The notes beneath the pieces are model-generated. The model did not search any database. It worked only from the letters and a program-made list of their open reading frames with translations, and had not been told where the DNA came from. A program made the position numbers and the translations under genes. Shown piece by piece: positions 32,650 through 40,654 of a stretch of 64,000 nt of DNA (positions are counted from its first letter, which is position 1; each line of letters opens with the position of its first letter). Source of the DNA: an uncultured Saprospiraceae bacterium (GTDB lineage Bacteria; Bacteroidota; Bacteroidia; Chitinophagales; Saprospiraceae); contig CALLWB010000076.1 of the NCBI GenBank assembly GCA_938016265.1, positions 1 through 64,000 of the forward strand, written 5' to 3'.

Positions 32650-34221
32650 ATGCAAAAAACAATTTATTTCATTTTCTTTTGTTTGTTGAGTGCAACAGTC
32701 TTCTCTCAGTCAGACTATGATCTTTTTATTAAGGATGTGAATGCGTTCTATTCAAAATACGTTGAGAACAACTTAGTTAACTATGGAAAAGTCCAGGAAA
32801 ACAAGGCTGAATTGATCCGACTTACTGTATCCATCGCCGACTTCAATCTGGCCGGTTTGTCGGACCAGAAGAAAATCGCATTTTATATCAACGCCTACAA
32901 TCTTACAGTTATAAAATCTGTGATTGACAAGTATCCGGTCACGTCCCCTAGTCAAATAACAGGTTTGTTTGATCAGAAAAAACACCAAATCGCACGGGTT
33001 CAGTTTACATTAAATGAATTAGAGCATGAAAAATTATTTAAGTTTTACAATGATCCCAGGTATCACTTTGTCTTGGTCTGTGCAGCAAGAGGCTGTCCGC
33101 CAATTTTGAATAAAGCCTACCAGGCGGAGACGTTAGAACAACAACTTCATGAGCAAACAACAAAGGCATTAAACGACTTTTTATTTATCAATGTCGATCC
33201 CAATGGAGAAAAAGTAAAACTATCTCAAATTTTCAATTGGTATGCAAAAGACTTCAAATCTGAGGGGACAGTCATCGACTACATCAATCAATACAGAGAA
33301 GAAAAAATTCCAACTACCTATAAGGTATCCTATTATGAATATGACTGGTCACTAAATGATCATATTCCCCTTATAGTTGTTCCGGGCAGTAAAAATATTG
33401 ACAGTGGAGTGTCGTCAGGACCTAGACCGACTCCAACGAGAAATCTTCAATCCTACACCCCAGACGTCCTGCTAAGCAAAGGGCAAATGGAAGGCAAGAT
33501 TTTCAATAATCTATACACGCAGAATAAAAATTTTGATAGTGATAGTAAAAAACAGCCTGCGACCAATCGGTCAAATTTTTTTACTAGTAATATTCAATTC
33601 AATTACGGTATTTCGCCTCGTATTAATGTAGGAGCCGATCTGGTATTCCGATCTGTTTCCAATCGAGCGCCGGATAGTTCACCCTTGGATGTCTTTAGAT
33701 TTCAAAATAACAATGATGCCCGAACAGGAGTCACCGAGATCGGACTACGAGCAAAATATGCCCCTTTCAATGTCAAGGGATTATCCTTTCAAACAGTCTT
33801 CTATCTTCCTACAGGCAAGCGCCTTCAGGGAGATGGATCTAAGCCTTTTATTGACTGGGATGCCACCCAATGGTTTCAACAGTTTTTCTACGGCAAAAAT
33901 ATCGGCGACAAAGTCAACCTATTCGGAGAGTTGGGTTTCATTACTAGAATAGACACCCAAAATCCCGATGCAAAATCCGCTGGGTTGACCATTCCATTCA
34001 AACTATTCCCAAGCTTTTTTATCACCGATAAATTCACGGTATATGGTATGACAGAATATGCGCCAACAATAGGTAGCTGGTTCTACGTACAATCAGGACT
34101 AGGAGCCAAATATCAATTGACCAATCATTTTGAGGTGGAGGTACTATACACGAATTTCTGGATTGGCAAAAACACCGGTGCTGGACAGACTTACAATTTG
34201 GGATTACGGTATTTGTATTAG
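32650..34221 (+). CDS. DUF547 domain fused to an outer-membrane beta-barrel
   Basis: 523 residues from the ATG at 32650, which begins the signal peptide MQKTIYFIFFCLLSATVFSQ; an upstream GTG adds five residues. Residues ~25-235 are a DUF547 domain (VENNLVNYGKVQENK, KKIAFYINAYNLTVIKSV, FVLVCAARGCPPILNKAY, LSQIFNWYAKDF). A Pro/Ser linker follows (GVSSGPRPTPTRN), then residues ~265-523 are alternating amphipathic strands of a barrel (FNYGISPRINVGADLVFRS, FQTVFYLPTGKRL, QTYNLGLRYLY end with terminal aromatic). DUF547 normally occurs alone; the conserved Cys and Arg suggest an enzyme or binding site. The fusion would place it at the inner face of the outer membrane. Function is unknown. Confidence 0.75.
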   Translation: MQKTIYFIFFCLLSATVFSQSDYDLFIKDVNAFYSKYVENNLVNYGKVQENKAELIRLTVSIADFNLAGLSDQKKIAFYINAYNLTVIKSVIDKYPVTSPSQITGLFDQKKHQIARVQFTLNELEHEKLFKFYNDPRYHFVLVCAARGCPPILNKAYQAETLEQQLHEQTTKALNDFLFINVDPNGEKVKLSQIFNWYAKDFKSEGTVIDYINQYREEKIPTTYKVSYYEYDWSLNDHIPLIVVPGSKNIDSGVSSGPRPTPTRNLQSYTPDVLLSKGQMEGKIFNNLYTQNKNFDSDSKKQPATNRSNFFTSNIQFNYGISPRINVGADLVFRSVSNRAPDSSPLDVFRFQNNNDARTGVTEIGLRAKYAPFNVKGLSFQTVFYLPTGKRLQGDGSKPFIDWDATQWFQQFFYGKNIGDKVNLFGELGFITRIDTQNPDAKSAGLTIPFKLFPSFFITDKFTVYGMTEYAPTIGSWFYVQSGLGAKYQLTNHFEVEVLYTNFWIGKNTGAGQTYNLGLRYLY

Positions 34222-34372
34222 GCAGTATTCTCCGTAAGGAAAAATCATACAAAAACCACCACAGGCAGTATTACTGAAGGGCAGGTACGCCGACTGCCCT
34301 GACCATTGAAGGGATAGGCCTGAAAATTTTTTCATCCAGAAAAGAGGACAGTAGTAGTAAAGAATCAAAAAA

Positions 34373-34396
34373 GCCTGGAATCTAATGATTCCAGGC
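34373..34396 (-). terminator. Terminator between the DUF547 fusion gene and clpC
   Basis: Stem GCCTGGAATC (34373-34382) / GATTCCAGGC (34387-34396), 4-nt loop. A run of A on its left gives a T tract on the minus strand, so it best fits clpC, about 125 nt downstream of that stop; the rest of the 298-bp gap shows nothing else. Confidence 0.7.
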
Positions 34397-34519
34397 GCTC
34401 TATATCTATGAGAAAAGTTTCTCTTGTCTTGGTTGTTTTTAAGTAAGGTTATCTGGTTAAATTGTCTCTACTTTCTACCGAAAGTCGGCCCAGCTAACAC
34501 CTTCTACTTACTACCAACT

Positions 34520-37066
34520 TTACTTTTCAACATCTTCGTTTTTAGCTTTCTTAGAAGAACCAGCTGCTTTTGTTACTATAAGCGCACCTTTTTCTTCGTC
34601 AAGATCTGCTTGTAAGACCGTACCTTCTTTCAACGTTTCAGCAAGAATAAATTCTGCTAGTGGATCTTCGAGGTATTTTTGGACTGCTCTGTGCAATGGT
34701 CTCGCACCATAAGCTGGATCATATCCTTTTTCAGAAAGGAATCCTTTTGCTTCATCCGTAAGCTCCAAGCTATAACCCATTTTTTCGATACGTCCATAAA
34801 GGTCTTTGAGTGTGATGTCAATGATCTTGAATATATCTTGCTGAGTAAGACTATTGAAAATAACCACATCATCTACCCTGTTCAAGAACTCTGGTGAGAA
34901 CGTACGCTTAAGTGCGGTTTGAATAACACCTTTCGCATGATCTACCTTAGAGTCTTCACGAGCTTTAGTTGCAAATCCAACACCTTGTCCAAAGTCTTTC
35001 AACTGACGAACACCAATATTGGAGGTCATGATAATCAAGGTGTTTTTGAAATTCACCTTTCGGCCCAAACCGTCTGTCAGTTGTCCATCATCCAATACTT
35101 GCAACAAGATATTGAAGACATCAGGATGCGCTTTCTCTATCTCATCAAGCAATACTACGGAGTATGGCTTACGACGAACACGCTCCGTCAGTTGTCCTCC
35201 TTCTTCATAACCGACATAGCCCGGAGGCGCACCGATCAATCGACTTACAGAGAATTTTTCCATATACTCACTCATATCAATTCGAATGAGTGAATCTTCT
35301 GAACCGAAGATATATTTTGATAATACTTTTGCCAATTCTGTCTTACCGACACCTGTTGGTCCTAGAAAGATAAATGAACCAATTGGTTTACTCGGATCTT
35401 TCAGTCCAACGCGGTTTCTTTGGATGGCTTTAGTAATTTTGACAACTGGATCGTCCTGACCAATAACCATTGTTTTCAGGTCATCTGCCATATTGACCAA
35501 TTTGTTGCTTTCGCTTTCGGCCACTCTGCTCACAGGTATGCCTGTCATCATGGCTACCACTTCTGCAATATCTTCTTCGTTGACTGGATATCGTTTTATC
35601 TTAGACTCTTCCTCCCACTGTACTTTTGCGTACTCGAGTTGTCGGACGAGTTTGGACTCATCATCTCTAAGGTCGGCAGCTACTTCATACTGTTGATTTT
35701 TAACAGCTTGGTTTTTCTGCTCTTTAAGTCCTTCGATTTGCGCTTCCAATTTTACAATGTGTTCTGGCACATGGATGTTTTTCAAATGCACACGTGCACC
35801 AACTTCATCCAGTACGTCAATTGCTTTATCCGGCAAAAACCGATCAGTGATATATCGATCGCTAAAAGAGACACAAGCCTCAATCGCTTCATCAGAATAG
35901 TTCACATTATGAAACTCCTCGTATTTACCTTTAATATTATGAAGGATATGAATAGCTTCTTCTGGTGAAGGCGGGTCGATGATTACTTTTTGGAAACGTC
36001 GGTCAAGTGCACCATCTTTTTCGATGTGCTGACGGTATTCATCCAAAGTGGAAGCACCAATACATTGCAATTCACCACGAGCCAGCGCAGGTTTAAATAT
36101 ATTGGAAGCATCCAGTGATCCCGTAGCACCACCAGCTCCTACTATAGTATGAATCTCGTCAATGAACAAGATGACATCTCTTGATTTTTCCAACTCGTTC
36201 ATAATTGCTTTCATCCGCTCTTCAAACTGGCCACGATATTTCGTACCAGCAACAAGTGCCGCTAAGTCAAGCATTACAATTCGTTTGTTGAACAAAGCTC
36301 TGGAAACTTTACGTTGGGTAATGCGCAATGCAAGACCTTCAACGATGGCAGTTTTACCAACACCAGGTTCACCAATTAATATTGGATTATTTTTCTTTCT
36401 TCTACTTAAAATTTGAGAAACACGCTCGATTTCAGTTTCTCGACCGATGATCGGATCAAGTTTACCTTCCTCCGCTAATTTTGTTACATCTCTACCGAAA
36501 TTGTCAAGAACTGGTGTTCGGGACTTGGTATTTCCTTTTCTGGAAGAACCAGAGGAATATCGTCCGCTAGCACCTTCTTCTTCTTCTTCAAACGGTTCTT
36601 CAGAACCAGGCGCTTCGTCGCGAATTTCTTCACTGACGTAACTTAGTTCTGATTTATAAATGTCGTAGTCCACTTCAAATTGATTAAGAATTCGAGCGGC
36701 CACATTGTCATTATGTTTGAGGATAGAAAGTACGAGGTGTTCTGTGCTCACTTCTTCGCTCTTCAGCATTTTAGCTTCGAGGAAGGTTACTTTAAGTACT
36801 TTTTCTGCTTGTTTGTTGAGGGGTAGATTGCCAACATTGATGGTTGTTCTTGCAAGTTGACTTGCGCTGACATTATCATCAATTGATTGGCGAAGTTGCT
36901 CAACATCTACACTGAGGGAATCAAAAACTCTTGACGCCAGGCTGTTTGGTTCTCTGATGATTCCCAAAAGCAGGTGCTCAGTACCTATATAGTCGTGTCC
37001 TAATCGCATGGCTTCTTCCCTGCTATAGGAGATGACTTCTTTTACTTTTGGCGAAAATTTTTTCAT
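34520..37066 (-). CDS. clpC: ClpC-type AAA+ unfoldase of the Clp protease
   Basis: 848 residues. Two N-terminal Clp repeats (residues 1-145; [14 protein letters not shown]), an acidic/Ser linker ([15 protein letters not shown]), AAA-1 with P-loop GEPGVGKTA (232-240) and Walker [11 protein letters not shown], a UVR-like middle segment ([15 protein letters not shown]), AAA-2 with P-loop [10 protein letters not shown] (about 568) and a VGF loop (GQGVGFATK) of the kind that docks to ClpP. It unfolds damaged or tagged proteins for ClpP in the cytosol. No clpP or CtsR operator was seen nearby. The gene is monocistronic. Confidence 0.95.
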   Translation of the reverse strand: MKKFSPKVKEVISYSREEAMRLGHDYIGTEHLLLGIIREPNSLASRVFDSLSVDVEQLRQSIDDNVSASQLARTTINVGNLPLNKQAEKVLKVTFLEAKMLKSEEVSTEHLVLSILKHNDNVAARILNQFEVDYDIYKSELSYVSEEIRDEAPGSEEPFEEEEEGASGRYSSGSSRKGNTKSRTPVLDNFGRDVTKLAEEGKLDPIIGRETEIERVSQILSRRKKNNPILIGEPGVGKTAIVEGLALRITQRKVSRALFNKRIVMLDLAALVAGTKYRGQFEERMKAIMNELEKSRDVILFIDEIHTIVGAGGATGSLDASNIFKPALARGELQCIGASTLDEYRQHIEKDGALDRRFQKVIIDPPSPEEAIHILHNIKGKYEEFHNVNYSDEAIEACVSFSDRYITDRFLPDKAIDVLDEVGARVHLKNIHVPEHIVKLEAQIEGLKEQKNQAVKNQQYEVAADLRDDESKLVRQLEYAKVQWEEESKIKRYPVNEEDIAEVVAMMTGIPVSRVAESESNKLVNMADDLKTMVIGQDDPVVKITKAIQRNRVGLKDPSKPIGSFIFLGPTGVGKTELAKVLSKYIFGSEDSLIRIDMSEYMEKFSVSRLIGAPPGYVGYEEGGQLTERVRRKPYSVVLLDEIEKAHPDVFNILLQVLDDGQLTDGLGRKVNFKNTLIIMTSNIGVRQLKDFGQGVGFATKAREDSKVDHAKGVIQTALKRTFSPEFLNRVDDVVIFNSLTQQDIFKIIDITLKDLYGRIEKMGYSLELTDEAKGFLSEKGYDPAYGARPLHRAVQKYLEDPLAEFILAETLKEGTVLQADLDEEKGALIVTKAAGSSKKAKNEDVEK

Positions 37067-37563
37067 GTTAATCCTTTTGTATGCAGAAATAAATTCTGCA
37101 GTAATTTCTTTTTCAAATTCAATCTGTCTATAGGCTGCTCACGTATAAGCTTGTAAGATAAGCAGTATTACAAATAAAAAAAAGTTATTCTAAACAATAG
37201 AAACTTCTGTGGTCTGTTATATTTTGGTAATTGACAATACAGCGCTTCTATACACATTTAATTTTACTACTATTTTCCTACAAAAACAAGCTTTTCAGAC
37301 AGTTTGTCAACAATTCTAAATTTAATGTATTTTTATCTTCCTGTTTAAATAACGACATTTGAGAATTAAAGTTGCATAAATCCAGATTTGAAGAACTTTT
37401 GAGGATTTCTTTATAATCCTATTGACTTGCTAGGCGTAAAAATGATGCCAATTGATAGTTTTTTAAAAAAATGTTCCACTTAAGTTAATTAGAATTGATC
37501 AAGAATAGATACTTTTGTTTTCCTGAAATGATTTTGGGAAAATCAAAATAAGACCATTTTAAT
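37067..37563. other. AT-rich divergent intergenic region
   Basis: 497 bp between clpC (minus) and the STAS gene (plus). It contains a plus-strand -7 box at 37510 but no recognisable clpC promoter, CIRCE element or RNA gene. No coding frame with a start and normal composition was found. Confidence 0.4.
37510..37517 (+). promoter_or_regulatory. Candidate -7 box for the STAS gene
   Basis: TACTTTTG (TAnnTTTG) about 47 bp before the ATG at 37564; the -33 region is only AT-rich (TTAA), so the match is partial. Confidence 0.4.
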
Positions 37564-37938
37564 ATGAAATATACTGTTGATAAACAAAGTAAGTACACGG
37601 TTGTCGCTCTAAATGAAGACAATCTTAACTCCGTCCTAGCTCCAGACTTGAAGTCTAAATTTATTGTGTTGAGAAATGAAGGCGCAAATAATTTGATCCT
37701 GGATCTTAGTGATGTCAAATATGTCGACTCTTCCGGCCTTAGTGCCATATTGACAGGAAACCGACTTTGGAAAGACGATGGCGCATTCATTTTGACAGGT
37801 ATCGAACACGTAAGCGTCAAAAAACTAATTGAGATTTCCAGATTGGGTTCCGTCCTAAATATTCTTCCTACCGTAGATGAGTCAATTGACTTTTTGATGA
37901 TGGAAGATATCGAGAAAAACTTGCGAAAAGAAGATTAG
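37564..37938 (+). CDS. STAS-domain protein (anti-sigma-factor antagonist-like)
   Basis: 124 residues of one STAS domain. The phosphorylation-loop motif VKYVDSSGLSAILTGNRLW (Ser56/Ser57) is intact and matches SpoIIAA/RsbV-type antagonists, which bind an anti-sigma kinase when unphosphorylated. ISRLGSVLNILPTVDESIDF is the usual last helix-strand. No kinase or phosphatase partner is adjacent, so the circuit is unknown. In Bacteroidota similar single STAS proteins are widespread and may control something other than a sigma factor. Confidence 0.85.
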   Translation: MKYTVDKQSKYTVVALNEDNLNSVLAPDLKSKFIVLRNEGANNLILDLSDVKYVDSSGLSAILTGNRLWKDDGAFILTGIEHVSVKKLIEISRLGSVLNILPTVDESIDFLMMEDIEKNLRKED

Positions 37939-37957
37939 ACAATACGTCTATAAACAT

Positions 37958-37995
37958 AAAAAAAGGTACGAACCATTTCGATTCGTACCTTTTTA
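37958..37995. terminator. Bidirectional terminator between the STAS gene and the Fe-S carrier gene
   Basis: GGTACGAA (37965-37972) pairs with TTCGTACC (37982-37989), extended by an A run on the left and a T run on the right, so both strands gain a T tract; it sits between convergent genes. Confidence 0.85.
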
Positions 37996-38019
37996 TATTT
38001 ATATAGATTTATACTTTCC

Positions 38020-38367
38020 TTAAGCGGAGAAGGACGTTCCACATCCACAAGTATCTTTCGCGTTCGGATTATTGAAGGTAAATCCCCGATTGTTCAAACC
38101 TTCTAAAAAATCAATTTCAATTCCTACAAGGTAGATTCCATGAGCTTTGTTCATAAATACCTTCATGTCTTTGATCATAAACTCATCGTCCGTTTCTTTC
38201 TTTACGTCAAAGCCAAGTATATAAGAAAAACCGGAACATCCGCCACCCTTTACGCCTACTCGTAAGCCGTGGTCTTGCGTCACTTCCTTTTCCTTCATGA
38301 TTCTGGTCAATTGATTTATTGCTGTATCGGTAAGGGTGATCGGTGCTTTTACTAATGTATCTTTCAT
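38020..38367 (-). CDS. A-type iron-sulfur carrier protein (IscA/SufA/ErpA family)
   Basis: 115 residues. HGLRVGVKGGGCSGFSYIL (Cys44) and the C-terminal DTCGCGTSF (Cys107, Cys109) give the three-Cys ligand set of A-type carriers. It receives or delivers Fe-S clusters during assembly in the cytosol. Bacteroidota members lie both in suf clusters and alone; this one is alone, so the IscA/SufA/ErpA label cannot be refined. Confidence 0.92.
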   Translation of the reverse strand: MKDTLVKAPITLTDTAINQLTRIMKEKEVTQDHGLRVGVKGGGCSGFSYILGFDVKKETDDEFMIKDMKVFMNKAHGIYLVGIEIDFLEGLNNRGFTFNNPNAKDTCGCGTSFSA

Positions 38368-38402
38368 AACTTCTCTTTTTTTCTGGCTTTACTATATTAT
38401 TA

Positions 38403-38410
38403 CAAATCTA
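38403..38410 (-). promoter_or_regulatory. Candidate -7 box for the Fe-S carrier gene
   Basis: TAGATTTG on the minus strand (TAnnTTTG), 36 bp before the start codon; no -33 TTTG at the expected spacing. Confidence 0.4.
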
Positions 38411-38605
38411 AGGATTTTATCCTAAAGATGCTCTCCTTATTAACATAGAACTAACCAATTTTGTTCCAATCCACAAATAATGTAGATACAACAACAGAAA
38501 AAAGATAAAAATTTGTAACTTAAATTACATTCCAGAGTAAAAATCCATAACAATAAAGTCAATTTCCCACAATCCTAATCTGTTGATTATTAACAATTAA
38601 GACAA

Positions 38606-40369
38606 ATGAAAAAATTTTCTATCCTACTTCTATTTTTACTATTTGCCACAAGTCTTTTGATGGCACAAACTCCAAATGTCACGATCGGCGGAAAACTGAA
38701 AATAACAGACGTTGGAGGTGACAATTCGGCCGATTCTGTTTTGGTGAGACAGGCAAACGGCACAATTGCCCAGCAACCCATCCCATCGCTCAATGATCGA
38801 GATGCAGTAGGGTGTAGCCTTGGATACCATGTTATTCCAGAAGATTTTGACTTTCAGAATATTCCTACCAGTCATGCTTCCTCAATCTGGGAAATCAGAT
38901 ATTGTCATGATCTACAAAATAACACCGTTACCCTTCCGGCTAATGTCATTCTAAGCTTTAAAGGCGGGAAGCTGACCAACTTCCAAAATTTGGTAGGCGA
39001 CAAAACAGGCATACAAGCCTACAGTGCACAAATCTTTGACGGCAACACGATGTCTGGCTCCTGGTTACTTGAGTATGTCAATGTTTGCTGGTTTGGCGCT
39101 ACACCCAACCCTGCAATAGATAGTAGCCCCTTTTTCGACAAAGCCACCAACTTTATGACCAACCAGGAGGTCAGAAGGCTGCTCATTCCTTCAGGAAGTT
39201 ATCATTTGGAGGAAGTTTGGAGGATTTCTACTACTATTTCTGGTTCTTGGAAACCTGTTCAGGTAGATGGTTATGGTGCAATTTTGGACAATACTGTTTG
39301 TGTAGCAATGTTTAGTGTCAGCCTCCGCGGGTTGACCGTATCGGGAGCACCAAGACATGGCTTTGTTTTCTTAAGAGGACAGGGAGCCAATCACGAACAT
39401 TTGCTTGCAGAAAATTGTGGACTGGATGGTTTTTATTGTGGAATTGACCAGGGAGGAAATGATTATGGATACAATTTTCAGGTAACCCGATGTGTGTTTT
39501 CTGGTCTAGTAGCTTTAAATAATGGTAGACACGGTTGGGCATTCAATGGCCTGTCAACAGCCAACCGGTCGTGGTTTAATGCAAACGCAGTTACAAGTTT
39601 TGGTGCCGTAAACAATGTAGGAAAAGGTATGGTCTGGATAGAAGGAAATGGCCCAAATGGCGTTTCTCAACTTAACTACAACACTTATTTAAATATGAAT
39701 TGCGAAGGAAATGGAGACATTTCTGTAGACTTGCCGACAAGCCGCTCTTGCACCTTCATTGGGGGACATTTTGTAGACAAAGATACAGATGGCTATGCGT
39801 TCAGAACACCTGCCCCGTTCAACTTCAATTTTGGAGGACGTTATGTCGGGCAGGTCGCTAGATCCTCCTTCACTTATGTAAATACAGACCTATCTGGTGA
39901 AGGAGGAATCATGGGATACATCACAGGAAGCGATGACATTAAAACTAAAGACCTGGAGGTAACCAATGAACCATTTATTCCAAAAGGCTGGTCTATCCTA
40001 CCCAAATCTCTAGAAAGCGCTGTCGTAGCAGCGGACAACCTTTCCAATCATCAATTTGCGCTAGACTTGGATGCAATGCCAAATACTGACGGACTAATGC
40101 TGCGAATAACTCGTTTTGGACAGCGAAATTTTTCTGGGGGATCCAATCAAACGTATTCCTATTCTATGTTAGTACAAGTCACCGTAAACACAACAGGAAC
40201 GATGCACTTGGATTGGAATATTGTAACAGAAGATGGGTGTACTGTAAACTCGGTCACGGCTTCTGCCGCAGGTCTTATTACTGTAGATTTTAACACTGAC
40301 AATACGACCTTTGGTACTGGTTTTGGCGTGACAGAATACCAAAACTCGAAAGAAACTGACTTTCGGTAA
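38606..40369 (+). CDS. Secreted pectin-lyase-like beta-helix protein
   Basis: 587 residues. A signal peptide (MKKFSILLLFLLFATSLLMA) is followed by a short segment with the phrase DSVLVRQANGTIAQQPIPSL, also echoed in the next gene. Then comes a right-handed parallel beta-helix-like region (residues ~95-430) with PbH1-like turns: LPANVILSFKGGKLTNFQNL, RRLLIPSGSYHLEEVW, HEHLLAENCGLDGFYCG and CTFIGGHFVD. The C-terminal ~110 residues are a beta-sandwich-like unit. No T9SS type-A tail is present. Catalytic residues cannot be assigned. With the next gene it forms a plus-strand pair facing the giant beta-helix genes. It may be a polysaccharide-binding or -degrading surface protein. Confidence 0.6.
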   Translation: MKKFSILLLFLLFATSLLMAQTPNVTIGGKLKITDVGGDNSADSVLVRQANGTIAQQPIPSLNDRDAVGCSLGYHVIPEDFDFQNIPTSHASSIWEIRYCHDLQNNTVTLPANVILSFKGGKLTNFQNLVGDKTGIQAYSAQIFDGNTMSGSWLLEYVNVCWFGATPNPAIDSSPFFDKATNFMTNQEVRRLLIPSGSYHLEEVWRISTTISGSWKPVQVDGYGAILDNTVCVAMFSVSLRGLTVSGAPRHGFVFLRGQGANHEHLLAENCGLDGFYCGIDQGGNDYGYNFQVTRCVFSGLVALNNGRHGWAFNGLSTANRSWFNANAVTSFGAVNNVGKGMVWIEGNGPNGVSQLNYNTYLNMNCEGNGDISVDLPTSRSCTFIGGHFVDKDTDGYAFRTPAPFNFNFGGRYVGQVARSSFTYVNTDLSGEGGIMGYITGSDDIKTKDLEVTNEPFIPKGWSILPKSLESAVVAADNLSNHQFALDLDAMPNTDGLMLRITRFGQRNFSGGSNQTYSYSMLVQVTVNTTGTMHLDWNIVTEDGCTVNSVTASAAGLITVDFNTDNTTFGTGFGVTEYQNSKETDFR

Positions 40370-40654
40370 GTCTTTCCTCTTCTATTTTTCATTACAAAAA
40401 AATGTCACGATTTTGGCATTTGCGTATAAGCCGTAGGCACAATTCGTTTTACAGGTCAATAAAAAAGATTGACTATTTCTGTATTTTTTTGCCATTTTGA
40501 GGTCACGATAGACAGAATTACGGCATGATGTTTTTTTTATTTGCGAACATTAATAGCTATATTTAAGTTATACCACAATTAAAAATGTAGAAAGTTAGCA
40601 CTGTCTCCAATCCTGTCCCCTTCAAATGTTCTTCATTGGAATAAACCCTAGCCT

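Noticed and set aside
37067-37563. Possible CIRCE or CtsR operator upstream of clpC
   Set aside because: No inverted GAGTGCTAA-like or tandem heptad operator is present in the AT-rich gap.
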